Origin: Streptosporangium lutulentum
Lineage (GTDB): Bacteria > Actinomycetota > Actinomycetes > Streptosporangiales > Streptosporangiaceae
DNA length: 64,000 nucleotides
Direction of reading: 5' to 3'
Assembly (NCBI RefSeq): GCF_030811455.1
Contig: NZ_JAUSQU010000001.1
Coordinates: 9,982,001 to 10,046,000 of the forward strand
Shown here: one piece after another, positions 1 to 8,281 of the stretch
How the letters are laid out: each line of letters opens with the position of its first letter
How positions within the stretch are numbered: the stretch's first letter is position 1
Notes under the pieces: generated by a model
Seen by the model: the letters and a program-made list of their open reading frames with translations, nothing else
Database searches by the model: none
Told to the model about the DNA's origin: nothing
Made by a program: the position numbers and the translations under genes

Positions 1-531
1 GCCGAACTTGCGGTTGAAGGTCAGGTCGTCGCTGCCCCCGCCGGTCGCGTAGCGCGACCCCTTGACGAAGTCGGCGCCGGTGACCAGCGCGCCCACGAAC
101 TGGATGATCTCGCGGCCGTCCGTGGACCCGTCGGCGTCGATCATCACGATGATGTCGCCGGTGCAGGCGGCGAAACCGGCCGCCAGCGCGTCGCCCTTGC
201 CTTTTCCGGTCTGCGTTATCACCCGGATGTTGGGACGCAGCCTTTTGGCGACGGCGACGGTCTCGTCGGAGGAATTGCCGTCGACCAGGACGATCTCGTC
301 AATCCAGTGCGGCAGCGTCGCGAAAACGTGCGGCAGGTTCTCCGCCTCGTTCATGGCGGGAACCACGACGCTGACCGTGGGGGAAATGGCCACGTGGGGA
401 GTAAGTGGGGTGAATCGTTCGATCGGTGGCATGGATCTCAGGGGCGGTTTGCCGTTGTACTGCTTGGTGATATCGGGACTCATGCTCAGAGATGATTTTC
501 CGTTGTGGTGCTTGGTGGTTTCGGGGGTCAT
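1..531 (-). CDS. Family 2 glycosyltransferase, C-terminus outside the window
   Basis: Predicted GT-A glycosyltransferase of the dolichyl-phosphate-mannose-synthase-like GT2 type, using a nucleotide-sugar donor on the cytoplasmic side of the membrane. The frame is open from an ATG at 531 to the window edge (177 codons). From about residue 50 it shows the GT2 start (VSVVVPAMNEAEN), then LVDGNSSDET, GKGKGDAL and the metal-binding DADGS. The catalytic C-terminal half is missing because the window ends. The first 33 residues are unusual: a 16-residue unit (MTPETTKHHNGKSSLS) is followed by a diverged 17-residue copy (MSPDITKQYNGKPPLRS), so three Met codons are possible starts (531, 483, 432). It is the last visible gene of a leftward surface-polysaccharide operon. 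Confidence 0.85.
   Translation of the reverse strand, partial: MTPETTKHHNGKSSLSMSPDITKQYNGKPPLRSMPPIERFTPLTPHVAISPTVSVVVPAMNEAENLPHVFATLPHWIDEIVLVDGNSSDETVAVAKRLRPNIRVITQTGKGKGDALAAGFAACTGDIIVMIDADGSTDGREIIQFVGALVTGADFVKGSRYATGGGSDDLTFNRKFG
430..531 (-). repeat. Diverged tandem repeat in the glycosyltransferase N-terminus
   Basis: Two adjacent units of 48 and 51 nt, each starting with an in-frame ATG (at 531 and 483) and followed by a third ATG at 432. They encode related 16- and 17-residue segments containing TK(H/Q)(H/Y)NGK. All units keep the reading frame. Confidence 0.75.
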
Positions 532-676
532 GACGGAGATCCTTCCGGGCGGTCGGTCGTCAGGGGTGACTAGCGGACGGACCCGGGGCCATACGCGATC
601 TGGATGATCGGGAAAATGGCGAATGCGAGGAGGGATGCGCGGGGTCCTGACGGGTGATGTGCGGTGCGGGAGCGGG

Positions 677-1804
677 TCAGCCCACTCCCCATGGCTCCTT
701 GACGGCAGGCGCGGATGATTGGTTCTGCGCTGGACTGCGCATTCGGCCGAAACCTTTCAGCACGCGATCGGCGAATCTGTACAAATGCGGATGGTCTGTG
801 ATGATTGTGCGAATTTTATTGACCGGTGTACGACCCATCCAATGAATCGCGGCTGTCGGGGAAGGGCGGGAGATCCGGCCTTCGGCGACGAACAGGTCAC
901 CGCTTTTCAACCAGCTTTTGTACTCGCGGCCGCCCTTGCCCATGTCCACCTGTCGCAGGCCCGACTCCGCGGCGTGCTCCGCCATGCGGAGGTGGTGCAC
1001 GATGCCGGGTGAGTAGCGCGCGAACTCCGGGTCATAGGCCGGGAACCAGCCGACCAGAGTGGTCGCCGTGCGGAGGCCGAAGTGCCCGGCGACGGGCCTG
1101 TCTCCGGCATAGATCATGGTCAGGACGCCGGCGAAGGTCTCGGACCCCTCCGCGTGCATCTCGTCGAGCAACCGGACGATCCACGGCTGGGCGAAGCGGT
1201 CCACGCGGCCGGTCCGGCGGTACTGGCAGGACTTCCAGCTCATGAGCGTGCGGAGCGTCCCGACGTCGGCCGAATTCCACTCGAAGCGGAGTTCGCCCTG
1301 CTCGCGGCCGAGCTTGCGCTCCTTGTAGCGGACCGTCTTGAGGTTCTTGGGGGAGTTCGCCTTGACCTGGTCGATGTAGGCCTCGAAGCCCAGGCTGAGG
1401 TCCATGACCGGCACCGGTCGCACGTCGGACTCGTAGGAGACGAACGTCGGCTGGCCCGGGACCAGGTGGTCGAAGTCGAAGGCCGAGATCTTGCATGCGC
1501 GCAGCAGCGCGCGGATGTCCACCTTCAGCTCGGGGACGGAGATCAACCCATGGCAGGTAGTGAGAAAGCCCCCTAAAGGTTTGCCAATCCCGAAACTATG
1601 GCGTTCGTATGGGAAAAATCCTCTAATCGTGCTATTCTCTTGAATGACCGCGACTCGGACATAATCACGAAGGCGTCCCATCGCCAGCGCGAACTCTACG
1701 GACAGGAACGGATTGTCCAGAGACGGGTTCGCCTCTTGTAACTCCCGCCATCGTGATATTTCGGACTCCCCGAGGTCCTCCGGGCGAACAATGACGATGG
1801 TCAC
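677..1804 (-). CDS. CelD/BcsL-type GNAT acyltransferase
   Basis: Protein of 375 residues resembling the CelD family of GNAT-fold acyltransferases (Acetyltransf_6), which are found in exopolysaccharide and lipoglycan gene sets. Visible landmarks are the N-terminal half with FFPYERHSFGIGKPLGGF, the central SPKNLKTVRYKERKL basic segment typical of the family, and the C-terminal GNAT core with AGHFGLRTATTLVGWFPAYDPEFARYSPG and the DMGKGGREYK segment. I place the start at the GTG at 1804, not further upstream, because GTG and the TGA of the upstream gene share four bases (GTGA), implying translational coupling. Downstream is the GT2 gene after a 145-bp gap. Substrate is unknown. Confidence 0.82.
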   Translation of the reverse strand: MTIVIVRPEDLGESEISRWRELQEANPSLDNPFLSVEFALAMGRLRDYVRVAVIQENSTIRGFFPYERHSFGIGKPLGGFLTTCHGLISVPELKVDIRALLRACKISAFDFDHLVPGQPTFVSYESDVRPVPVMDLSLGFEAYIDQVKANSPKNLKTVRYKERKLGREQGELRFEWNSADVGTLRTLMSWKSCQYRRTGRVDRFAQPWIVRLLDEMHAEGSETFAGVLTMIYAGDRPVAGHFGLRTATTLVGWFPAYDPEFARYSPGIVHHLRMAEHAAESGLRQVDMGKGGREYKSWLKSGDLFVAEGRISRPSPTAAIHWMGRTPVNKIRTIITDHPHLYRFADRVLKGFGRMRSPAQNQSSAPAVKEPWGVG

Positions 1805-2172
1805 CTTGATTTGACCCCCTGTTCGGTCTGCACGCTTCCGCTCCCCCGGTACAACAGGCGTAGTACGTATACAAATCCGCCGAGAACGGCGATTGTCGCC
1901 ACCCCGGCCCGTGGTGACCATGCGTCAAAAGTCAGCATGGCGGTGGCAAGGAATACGTTTACAACCAGGCTTGCCGCCACGCCGACAGATGGCGCTGCAA
2001 GAGGGTCACGATCACGCAACAGTCCAATTACCGCTGCGCCAGGTACCACTAAAAGGAATAAAGGGGTCAAAGTCAGACGTAGCGGGGTATTGATATCCGC
2101 TAGAGCGATCACGGCTCCCGCTGTGCACGCGAGGGTGAGCGCCCATTTGAGCACCCTGAGGCTGATCGACAT
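1801..2172 (-). CDS. Small integral membrane protein
   Basis: A 123-residue hydrophobic protein with about four membrane segments (roughly residues 8-27, 32-53, 62-84 and 90-108) and a short polar tail. I do not recognise a characterised family. The ATG at 2172 is chosen because AGGAG lies about seven bases in front of it; the longer reading from 2217 has no ribosome-binding site. Its stop overlaps the start of the CelD-type acyltransferase by four bases, so it is the first gene of the surface-polysaccharide operon and may act in membrane export or assembly (inference from position). Confidence 0.7.
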   Translation of the reverse strand: MSISLRVLKWALTLACTAGAVIALADINTPLRLTLTPLFLLVVPGAAVIGLLRDRDPLAAPSVGVAASLVVNVFLATAMLTFDAWSPRAGVATIAVLGGFVYVLRLLYRGSGSVQTEQGVKSR

Positions 2173-2324
2173 CTCCGAGCTCCTGGCTGGTAACGAAGCG
2201 ATTGATCGCGCCTTCATATGACCAATCAGTTAACGCAGAAGTCAATGCCGACGCTCGGCGCGAGTTAATGGTTTACCGCATATCGGAGCCACATCTCAGC
2301 GTTGCGTAAAATCGCGCCGGGGAA

Positions 2325-4016
2325 TCAGCCGGTCTCGGCCTCGGAACTGGACTCGGGGGAAAGGGAGGGCGTCGGTGTCGGCGCCGGGGGCGGCGTCGTG
2401 TCGCGGGGAGGGTCGGGGACCTCCGGCTCGGGGCTCTCCCAGGAGATCGCGCACAGGGCGTTGCCCCCGGCGGACTTGAACGCGACCCGGCCCGCACCGC
2501 TCTCGCCGGGGTCGGCCGCGGTGACCCAGATCAGGATCTTCGTTCCGGCCTTGAGCTGCCCGCGCCGGGGGTGCACGTTCAACCCGCCGGAGGTGGTCGC
2601 CGACCAGGAGACGGCGGCGTTGCGGGCGGCGAGCTGGATCCGGCCCGCGCCCTCCCCGATGCTCGACGGGCACGAGACCGTCAGCTGGGCGGCCGCGGGC
2701 CGGGAGGCGGGCTTGCGGCCGGAGGGTGACCGCTGGGGAACCTGCCGCCGGCCGGCCGTCGGCCGTGCCGTACTGGGGAGGGGGGTGGGAACCGCGGCTT
2801 TCCTGGACGCCAGGGTCGGTTCGGGGGCCTCGGACGGGGAGTCCTCCGGCAGGGGCTCCGGTGAGCCGGGGTCGAGCTCGGGCTCCAGGATCTCCATCGC
2901 GGGTTCCGGCTCAGGCGTGATCCGGAGGTTCACGGACGGCCCGGCGGTGAGATCCTGGCCGTTGACCACGACCATGGCTCCCGTGGCCGCCAGAACGCAC
3001 GCGGCGGCCAGGACCACCGGTCCCTTGCGCCGCTGCCGGCGCCGCTGCACCGGCAGCGGGGCCGTACGGCGTGGCTCGGCGGCGGCGATCCGGTGGCTTC
3101 CCTCGTCGCGTGCCCGCTTCGCGCCCGTACCCTTCCGCCGGGTCCACCCGCGGCCCTTCGCGCGGCTCTCCGCCGCGACGGGAAAACCGGTCCGGTCGAA
3201 ACGGCCGCCCGCCTCGACGACGGAGGCCCGGAACTCCTCCAGCTCCGGGTTCACACAGGTCTCGATCACCCGGCTGCGCAGGGAGAGCGGAGGGAAGGCC
3301 GCGGGCACCATGTCGAGCAGCCGTCCGGCCGAGACGTGACGGTCGCGTCGCTCGATGCAGACCTCGCAGCGGCCGATGTGGCCGGACAGCCGCCTGCGCA
3401 GTATCGGGGTCAGCGGGCCCTCCCAGGAGTCCACCATCGCCGACAGGTCCGGGCAGTGCGCGCGGCCGACCTTGGCGAGGACCACGGCGGCGGCCGCGTT
3501 CTCCAGGTGGTCGCGGGCGCGGGCGAGCCGGGCGGTGGCCTGCCGGGAGGACAGGCCGAGCACCGAACCGGCCTCGCCGGGGCTGAGGTCGTGCCGCAGG
3601 GACAGCTCCAGCACCTCGCGTTCCTGCCTGCCCAGCTCGGTCAGCGACTCGTGCACGAGCGCGGCCAGCTCGCGCTCCTCGGGATCGTCGTGGTCCTCCT
3701 GCGCGGGCGCGGGCAACGAGCTCTGCGAGCCCCGCGTCCTGGCCGCGCACTGGAACCGGGCCAGCGCGTACAACCACGGGCGCAGGCGTCCGGGCTCGCG
3801 CAGCCGGTCCACACTGCCGTGAGCGGTCACCAGGGCGTCGTGTACGGCGTCGGCCGCGGCGTCCCTGTCGCCCAGCAGCGAGAGGGCGTAGTCGTTGAGA
3901 CGTTCGGCATAGGAGTCGTAGAGGCTCGCGGGCGCCGTGTCGTCGGCGCGCCTGAGCGTCTCCACGAGTTGTTGATCGTCGGTTCGGCCGACGGCCGGCC
4001 ATCCGGGCACAGACAT
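2325..4016 (-). CDS. ECF sigma factor fused to anti-sigma-like zinc motif, TM helix and outer domain
   Basis: A 563-residue protein. Residues about 15-90 are sigma region 2 (DAAADAVHDALVTAH, WLYALARFQCAAR) and about 115-175 region 4 (REVLELSLRHDLSPGEAGSVLG, the DNA-binding helix-turn-helix). Residues 213-220 are H-x3-C-x2-C (HIGRCEVC), the metal motif of zinc anti-sigma domains. A basic stretch leads into one membrane helix (333-352), then a Pro/Glu-rich segment, a domain with paired Cys (about 430-530) and a Pro-rich tail, probably outside. So sigma factor, putative inhibitor and sensor are in one chain. Fused ECF groups of this general kind are known in Actinobacteria; a dedicated separate anti-sigma gene is not seen here. 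Start choice is uncertain: ATG 4016 has GGGGAGGA very close, and an in-frame GTG exists at 4091. Confidence 0.88.
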   Translation of the reverse strand: MSVPGWPAVGRTDDQQLVETLRRADDTAPASLYDSYAERLNDYALSLLGDRDAAADAVHDALVTAHGSVDRLREPGRLRPWLYALARFQCAARTRGSQSSLPAPAQEDHDDPEERELAALVHESLTELGRQEREVLELSLRHDLSPGEAGSVLGLSSRQATARLARARDHLENAAAAVVLAKVGRAHCPDLSAMVDSWEGPLTPILRRRLSGHIGRCEVCIERRDRHVSAGRLLDMVPAAFPPLSLRSRVIETCVNPELEEFRASVVEAGGRFDRTGFPVAAESRAKGRGWTRRKGTGAKRARDEGSHRIAAAEPRRTAPLPVQRRRQRRKGPVVLAAACVLAATGAMVVVNGQDLTAGPSVNLRITPEPEPAMEILEPELDPGSPEPLPEDSPSEAPEPTLASRKAAVPTPLPSTARPTAGRRQVPQRSPSGRKPASRPAAAQLTVSCPSSIGEGAGRIQLAARNAAVSWSATTSGGLNVHPRRGQLKAGTKILIWVTAADPGESGAGRVAFKSAGGNALCAISWESPEPEVPDPPRDTTPPPAPTPTPSLSPESSSEAETG

Positions 4017-4145
4017 TCCTCCCCGCGGGACGGGCTCGTTCACGGGCGTCACCACCTGCCCGCTCCAGGCCCCACACGCGTAGGACGCCACCTGACCGCG
4101 GTGGGTTGTCCATAAGGGTCGATATCATGCCGACCCGGCATAACC

Positions 4146-4190
4146 TGGGAAAACTGGAACGGCTGAGGTCCATGGGACTCCCAGCCGTTC
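4146..4190 (-). terminator. Rho-independent terminator after the VWA gene
   Basis: GAACGGCTG (4157-4165) pairs with CAGCCGTTC (4182-4190); the loop contains a second GTCC/GGAC pair. Read on the minus strand the stem is followed by CAGTTTT. It lies 24 bp after the stop at 4214 and separates this gene from the sigma-factor gene downstream. Confidence 0.75.
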
Positions 4191-4213
4191 GGGGTGAACG
4201 AGGTGAGGAAGGG

Positions 4214-5989
4214 TCAGTCGCAGTTGGGCGAGCAGAGGCGGCGCTTCATGCCCTCCAGGAAGAACTTGCGGACCTCGAGGATGTCCTTGGCGATGAAGGC
4301 GTCGCCGTTGGTCGCCTTGGCCAGGGCGTCCATCTGACGCTTGCCCTTGGGGGCGTCGGGACCGAAGGCGATGATCAGGACGCTGACCGGCTTCTCCGGG
4401 TTGAACTCCTCCTTCAGCGTCCTCAGGATCTCCGCGTTGCTGATCCCGCCCTCGGGGTCGTCGTTGCCGGCGCCGTCGGTGAGGATCAGCACCGTGTTGA
4501 TCTTGTCGCCCTGGTAGTCGTCGGTCATCTGCTTGTAGGCGGCGGCGAGGGTGTCGTTGAGCCCGGTGTCGCCGGTCGGCTTGGCCTGGGTCGTGGCCAG
4601 CCTCTGGTTGAGCAGATCCCGGCGCAGGACGCCGTTGATGTTCTCGGTGAGCGGGCCGACCGGGATCGTCTCGCGGTAGTCCACTCCCTGGCCGTTGAGG
4701 TTGGTGGAGTACTGCCAGAGCCCGAGCTCGCTCTTGATCGGGAACAGCTTCATGCCCTCGATGGCGATCTTCGTGATCGCCTGCATCCGGGTCACGCCCA
4801 TGCCGGGCACGGGGAGCGCCATGGTGCCGGAGACGTCCAGCAGCGTGAGCAGCCTGGTGCCGAGGTTGAGCCGGGACCACGACTGGGACATGCTCGCGAC
4901 GGTCTTGGCGTCGGGCATCTTCAGCGTCACCGGGGCCTTGGCCTGGAAGCCGCCCGCGCCGGCGACCGGCTTGCCGCCCTTGCCGTCCGGGGTGCGGAAG
5001 CCCTGGTCGCGAAGGGTCTTCTTGGAGGCGTCGGTGCCGAGCTCCTTCTGGAACGCCTCGGCGGCCTTGCGGACGGTGGCGTTCTCGGTGGTGATCACCA
5101 CCGGGTAGTCGAGGTTGAGGGTGCCCTCGGCCGGATAGAGCGGAACGGCCGGGACCTCCGGCTTCTTGGCGTTGTTGAACGCCCAGACGCCCTGCTCGGA
5201 GGCGACGCCCAGCGGGACCTTGGCGCCCTTGACGCCGAGGCTGGCCAGGAGCGCGTCCTGGTCGCGGACCGTGCTCGCCGACAGGGACTTGAGCGCGCCG
5301 ACCAGCTGCTCCTCACCGGCGCCCGAGGCCGTGGCCACCCCCGACGCCGCCAGCAGCGCGCCGAGCCCCGCGGCGTTGAGCGAGGGGTCCAGCGCGAGCA
5401 CGCGCACCTTGCGGCCGGGCCCGTCGACGTTGGCCACGTTGGCGGCGTTGATCATGCCGCCCCAGCTGGCCTCGCCGAAGCTCTTCTTCAGGCTCGGGAC
5501 CACCGAGTTGGAGGCCACCATGACGATGGGGGAGTGGGCGATGGACGCGCCGGGGGCGGGCACGTCCGGGTTCTTCGCCCGGAGGCCGGACACCCACAGG
5601 GCCGAGTCGGGGATCCACAGGTCCATCGCCTCGGCCTTGCCGCCGCCTCCGCCCAGCGCGGAGGCCACGGTCGCCGGGACGCCCTTGGCCACCGTGACGG
5701 TGGCGCACCTGCCGTCGATGTCGTGGCCCGCCTTGTTGTAGCGCTCGGCGATCTGGGACACGGCGGGCTGGATGTCGGGTGAGGCGGTGACCCGCAGGGC
5801 GACCGGGTCGCCCGAGCATTCCCGGTCACGGTTGATGATCACAAAAGCGGCGACACCGAGGAGCACGGCGAGGGCGACCGACCCGGCGAGGGGGACCAGT
5901 ACTTGGCCACGTCCCCCGCGGCGTCGTCTGGGCGCTTCTCTGTTGGGGGTGTAGCCATCGTCGAGTTCATCAGTCCGGTGACGTCCCAT
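4214..5989 (-). CDS. Membrane-anchored solute-binding and VWA domain protein
   Basis: A 591-residue protein: Arg-rich cytoplasmic N-terminus, one membrane helix (about 30-53), then a large exported part. The first half (about 60-360) looks like a bacterial extracellular solute-binding fold (VTASPDIQPAVSQIAERYN, MDLWIPDSALW, SPIVMVASNS, YPVVITTENATVRKAAEAFQ). The second half (from about 380) is a von Willebrand factor A domain with a MIDAS-like DVSGTM, a threonine-containing GDTGLND loop and LILTDGAGNDDPEG. This combination recurs in actinomycetes without a proven function; cell-envelope protein binding or assembly is inference. It ends in a terminator and lies directly upstream of the fused sigma-factor gene in the same direction. 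Confidence 0.88.
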   Translation of the reverse strand: MGRHRTDELDDGYTPNREAPRRRRGGRGQVLVPLAGSVALAVLLGVAAFVIINRDRECSGDPVALRVTASPDIQPAVSQIAERYNKAGHDIDGRCATVTVAKGVPATVASALGGGGGKAEAMDLWIPDSALWVSGLRAKNPDVPAPGASIAHSPIVMVASNSVVPSLKKSFGEASWGGMINAANVANVDGPGRKVRVLALDPSLNAAGLGALLAASGVATASGAGEEQLVGALKSLSASTVRDQDALLASLGVKGAKVPLGVASEQGVWAFNNAKKPEVPAVPLYPAEGTLNLDYPVVITTENATVRKAAEAFQKELGTDASKKTLRDQGFRTPDGKGGKPVAGAGGFQAKAPVTLKMPDAKTVASMSQSWSRLNLGTRLLTLLDVSGTMALPVPGMGVTRMQAITKIAIEGMKLFPIKSELGLWQYSTNLNGQGVDYRETIPVGPLTENINGVLRRDLLNQRLATTQAKPTGDTGLNDTLAAAYKQMTDDYQGDKINTVLILTDGAGNDDPEGGISNAEILRTLKEEFNPEKPVSVLIIAFGPDAPKGKRQMDALAKATNGDAFIAKDILEVRKFFLEGMKRRLCSPNCD

Positions 5990-6510
5990 GATGCCCTCTT
6001 CGGTGTCGATGTCCTGGAGCTAGCGGGTCACCCTATCGGGAGGTTCCCTGCAATATTCACGGAACTGTACTGGGAACACTTAATGTGGCAAAACGCTCTT
6101 TTTGGTGCGGGTATCACCGTACGTGCCAGTAGTGAATCTCTGCGTTGTATGAGGAAGACCGGAAGTCGGCGGTGGTAGGGGCTCCAATACCGAATTTTCC
6201 GGCTTTCTCGTGCAACCGAGGCCGGTCGGCGTGACCGATATGGCGACGCCGTCGACCGCCGTGTGATGCGATTCACGGCGAATGCGGCGCACCCGCCGGA
6301 TCCCGGCGCCCTCGCGCCGGCCGGCCTGTCGTCCGGCGGATCGAGGTGATCCGGAGGGCCGGAGCGGCTTCGGCGTTTCCGGATGACAGCGGTGGGTAAT
6401 TCATCCCTTACTCAAGGTGGCATCGCTGTGGAGTCGTAAAGATCTCGATGGGAGCGGGGGGCGTACTCTCCCCCGGGAACACGTCATCAGATTCTCGGGG
6501 GAGAAGGTCC
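5990..6510. other. Intergenic region, no gene seen
   Basis: About 520 bp between divergently read genes. The half near 6050-6130 is AT-richer than its surroundings and probably holds the promoters for the leftward VWA gene and the rightward DUF4184 gene, but I could not assign clear -35/-10 pairs. Small open frames here lack actinomycete-type codon bias. Confidence 0.5.
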
Positions 6511-7284
6511 TTGCCGTTCACGCCCAGTCACGTCGCCGCCGTGCTGCCGTTGATCTCTTCGGGACGGATCCGCCGGGTGCTCGACCCCTGGGCCCTCGCG
6601 CTGGGGGCCATGATTCCCGACCTGCCGTCCTTCTTTCCCTTCCTGCTGGACTACTCGCTCTGGCATTCCCTCAAGGGCGTCCTCACGGTCGACCCGCTCG
6701 CCGTCGTCGTGCTGCTCGCGGTCTTCCACGTCCTGATCCGCGACCCGCTGACCACGCTGCTGCCACCCGGTCTCGCGGGTCGCGCGGCCTCGGTGGGACC
6801 CGGCATGTACGGCCTGCGACAGCTGCCCTCCGTGGTCGCCGGAGGCATCGTGGGAGCCCTCACCCACAAGTTCTGGGACTCCTTCACCCACTCCTACAGC
6901 TCCGGCGTCTGGGGCTGGGACTGGCTGGACGGCCGGGTGGCCGGCCTCCTTCCCCTGTTCCGTCTGCTGCAGTACGTCTCCACGGTGATCGGCCTGGCGA
7001 TCATGGTCTGGTGGGCCTGGCGGGGGCTGTCCCGGATGGAGCCGCAGGCGCCGCCGGAGCGCCTGGTCATCCCCGCGGGCGTACGGCGCCGCATGCTCCG
7101 GATCACCGCCGTGTCGATCCCCCTGGGGGCGATCGCCTGGCCGGTGGTCTTCTCCTGGGAGGGCACGGCGGAGCTCGTGACGAGGCTGGGCGCGGGGGTG
7201 GTCGTGGGCTGCGGCCTGCCGCTGCTCGCCTACACGCTGATATGGCAGCTCAGACGGGCCATGGCAGTATTCGAAGGTGTCTAA
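6511..7284 (+). CDS. DUF4184 family membrane protein
   Basis: A 257-residue integral membrane protein starting LPFTPSHVAAVLP, which matches the usual MPFTPSHAA start of the DUF4184 family. I therefore choose the TTG at 6511, preceded by GGGGGAGAAGG, over upstream in-frame codons at 6448. Other family features are ALGAMIPDLPSFFPF near the N-terminus and LTHKFWDSFTH in the middle, with several membrane helices. Its biochemical role is unknown. The last eight bases overlap the start of the rRNA methyltransferase gene, so the two are probably co-translated. Confidence 0.85.
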   Translation: MPFTPSHVAAVLPLISSGRIRRVLDPWALALGAMIPDLPSFFPFLLDYSLWHSLKGVLTVDPLAVVVLLAVFHVLIRDPLTTLLPPGLAGRAASVGPGMYGLRQLPSVVAGGIVGALTHKFWDSFTHSYSSGVWGWDWLDGRVAGLLPLFRLLQYVSTVIGLAIMVWWAWRGLSRMEPQAPPERLVIPAGVRRRMLRITAVSIPLGAIAWPVVFSWEGTAELVTRLGAGVVVGCGLPLLAYTLIWQLRRAMAVFEGV

Positions 7285-8281
7285 CCTCTCGGACCCCCGT
7301 CTGGCCGACTACGCCAACCTCCGCGACGTCGAGCTGCGCAAGAGCCTGGAGGCCGAGCACGGCCTCTTCATCGCCGAGGGGGAGAAGGTCATCCGCCGCG
7401 CCGTCGCGGCGGGCTACCCCGTGCGTTCGGTCCTGCTGACCCGCCGCTGGGCCGAGCCCCTCGCCGACCTCCTCGGCGAGCTCGGAGACCGGGTCCACGT
7501 GGTGGACGACGCCGTCGTGGAGGACATCACCGGGTTCCCGGTCCACCGCGGCGCGCTGGCCGCGATGGAACGGCTGCCCCTGCCCACGGTGGAACAGGTG
7601 CTGGCCGGGCGGGTCCCGGCCTCCGACGATCCGGCCGTGCGGATTCAGGCTCCCGAGGGTTCGTCCGGGCGGGTTCCGGCTTCCGGTGACCCGGCCTTTG
7701 GTGACCCGGCCGGGTGGGACGTGCCGTCCCCCGAGGACCTCTCCGGCCACGTTGACGCCGAGCGGGCGGAACCGCACGCCGAGCCGCCGCGCCGCGTCCT
7801 GATCCTTGAGGATCTCGTCGACCACGGCAACGTCGGGGCGATCTTCCGGTGCGCCGCCGCGCTGGGGGTCGAGGCCGTGATCCTGTCGCCCCGCTGCGCC
7901 GACCCCCTGTACAGGCGTTCGGTGAAGGTCTCGATGGGCGCGGTCTTCGCGATCCCGTACGCGCGGATGACCGACTGGTACGGAGGGCTGGCGGAGTTGC
8001 GCGGGGCCGGGTTCCAGACGCTGGCGCTCACGCCCGACCAGTCCGCCGTGCCCCTGGACGAGGTAGCGATGGCGGACCGGGTGGCGCTCCTGCTGGGCTC
8101 GGAGGGCGACGGCCTGTCCTCCCGATGGCTTCGCGAGGCCGACGAGGCGGTCTGCATCCCGATGAGCCCGGTGGCGATGGGCCTCGGCGTCGACTCCCTC
8201 AACGTGGTGGCCGCCGCCGCCATCGCCTGCCACGGCCTCATGCGCGGACGTCCGGCGGACGGGTCCCGTCAGCGGGGCTGA
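7277..8281 (+). CDS. TrmH/SpoU-family RNA 2'-O-ribose methyltransferase
   Basis: A 334-residue SPOUT-class methyltransferase using S-adenosylmethionine on rRNA or tRNA ribose. The N-terminal substrate-binding domain has FIAEGEKVIRRAV; the C-terminal knotted domain has the three SpoU motifs: LEDLVDHGNVGAIFRCAAALG, LLLGSEGDGLS and IPMSPVAMGLGVDSLNVVAAAA. Between the domains (about 110-170) is a low-complexity, Pro/Asp-rich insertion that carries a 60-bp repeat. Start is GTG 7277, overlapping the DUF4184 gene by eight bases. The exact RNA target cannot be told from sequence. Confidence 0.92.
   Translation: MSNLSDPRLADYANLRDVELRKSLEAEHGLFIAEGEKVIRRAVAAGYPVRSVLLTRRWAEPLADLLGELGDRVHVVDDAVVEDITGFPVHRGALAAMERLPLPTVEQVLAGRVPASDDPAVRIQAPEGSSGRVPASGDPAFGDPAGWDVPSPEDLSGHVDAERAEPHAEPPRRVLILEDLVDHGNVGAIFRCAAALGVEAVILSPRCADPLYRRSVKVSMGAVFAIPYARMTDWYGGLAELRGAGFQTLALTPDQSAVPLDEVAMADRVALLLGSEGDGLSSRWLREADEAVCIPMSPVAMGLGVDSLNVVAAAAIACHGLMRGRPADGSRQRG
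7605..7711 (+). repeat. 60-bp direct repeat in the TrmH linker
   Basis: CCGGGCGGGT at 7605 recurs exactly 60 bp later at 7665, and the following 20 or so bases match with few changes. The second copy also contains GGTGACCCGGCC twice (7685-7711). The 60-bp offset preserves the frame, so the repeat only lengthens the interdomain linker. Confidence 0.75.

Noticed and set aside
4106..5782. 558-codon open frame on the plus strand antisense to the VWA gene
   Set aside because: Low-complexity Gly/Leu/Arg/Val shadow of a high-GC gene; the minus strand shows clear solute-binding and VWA motifs.
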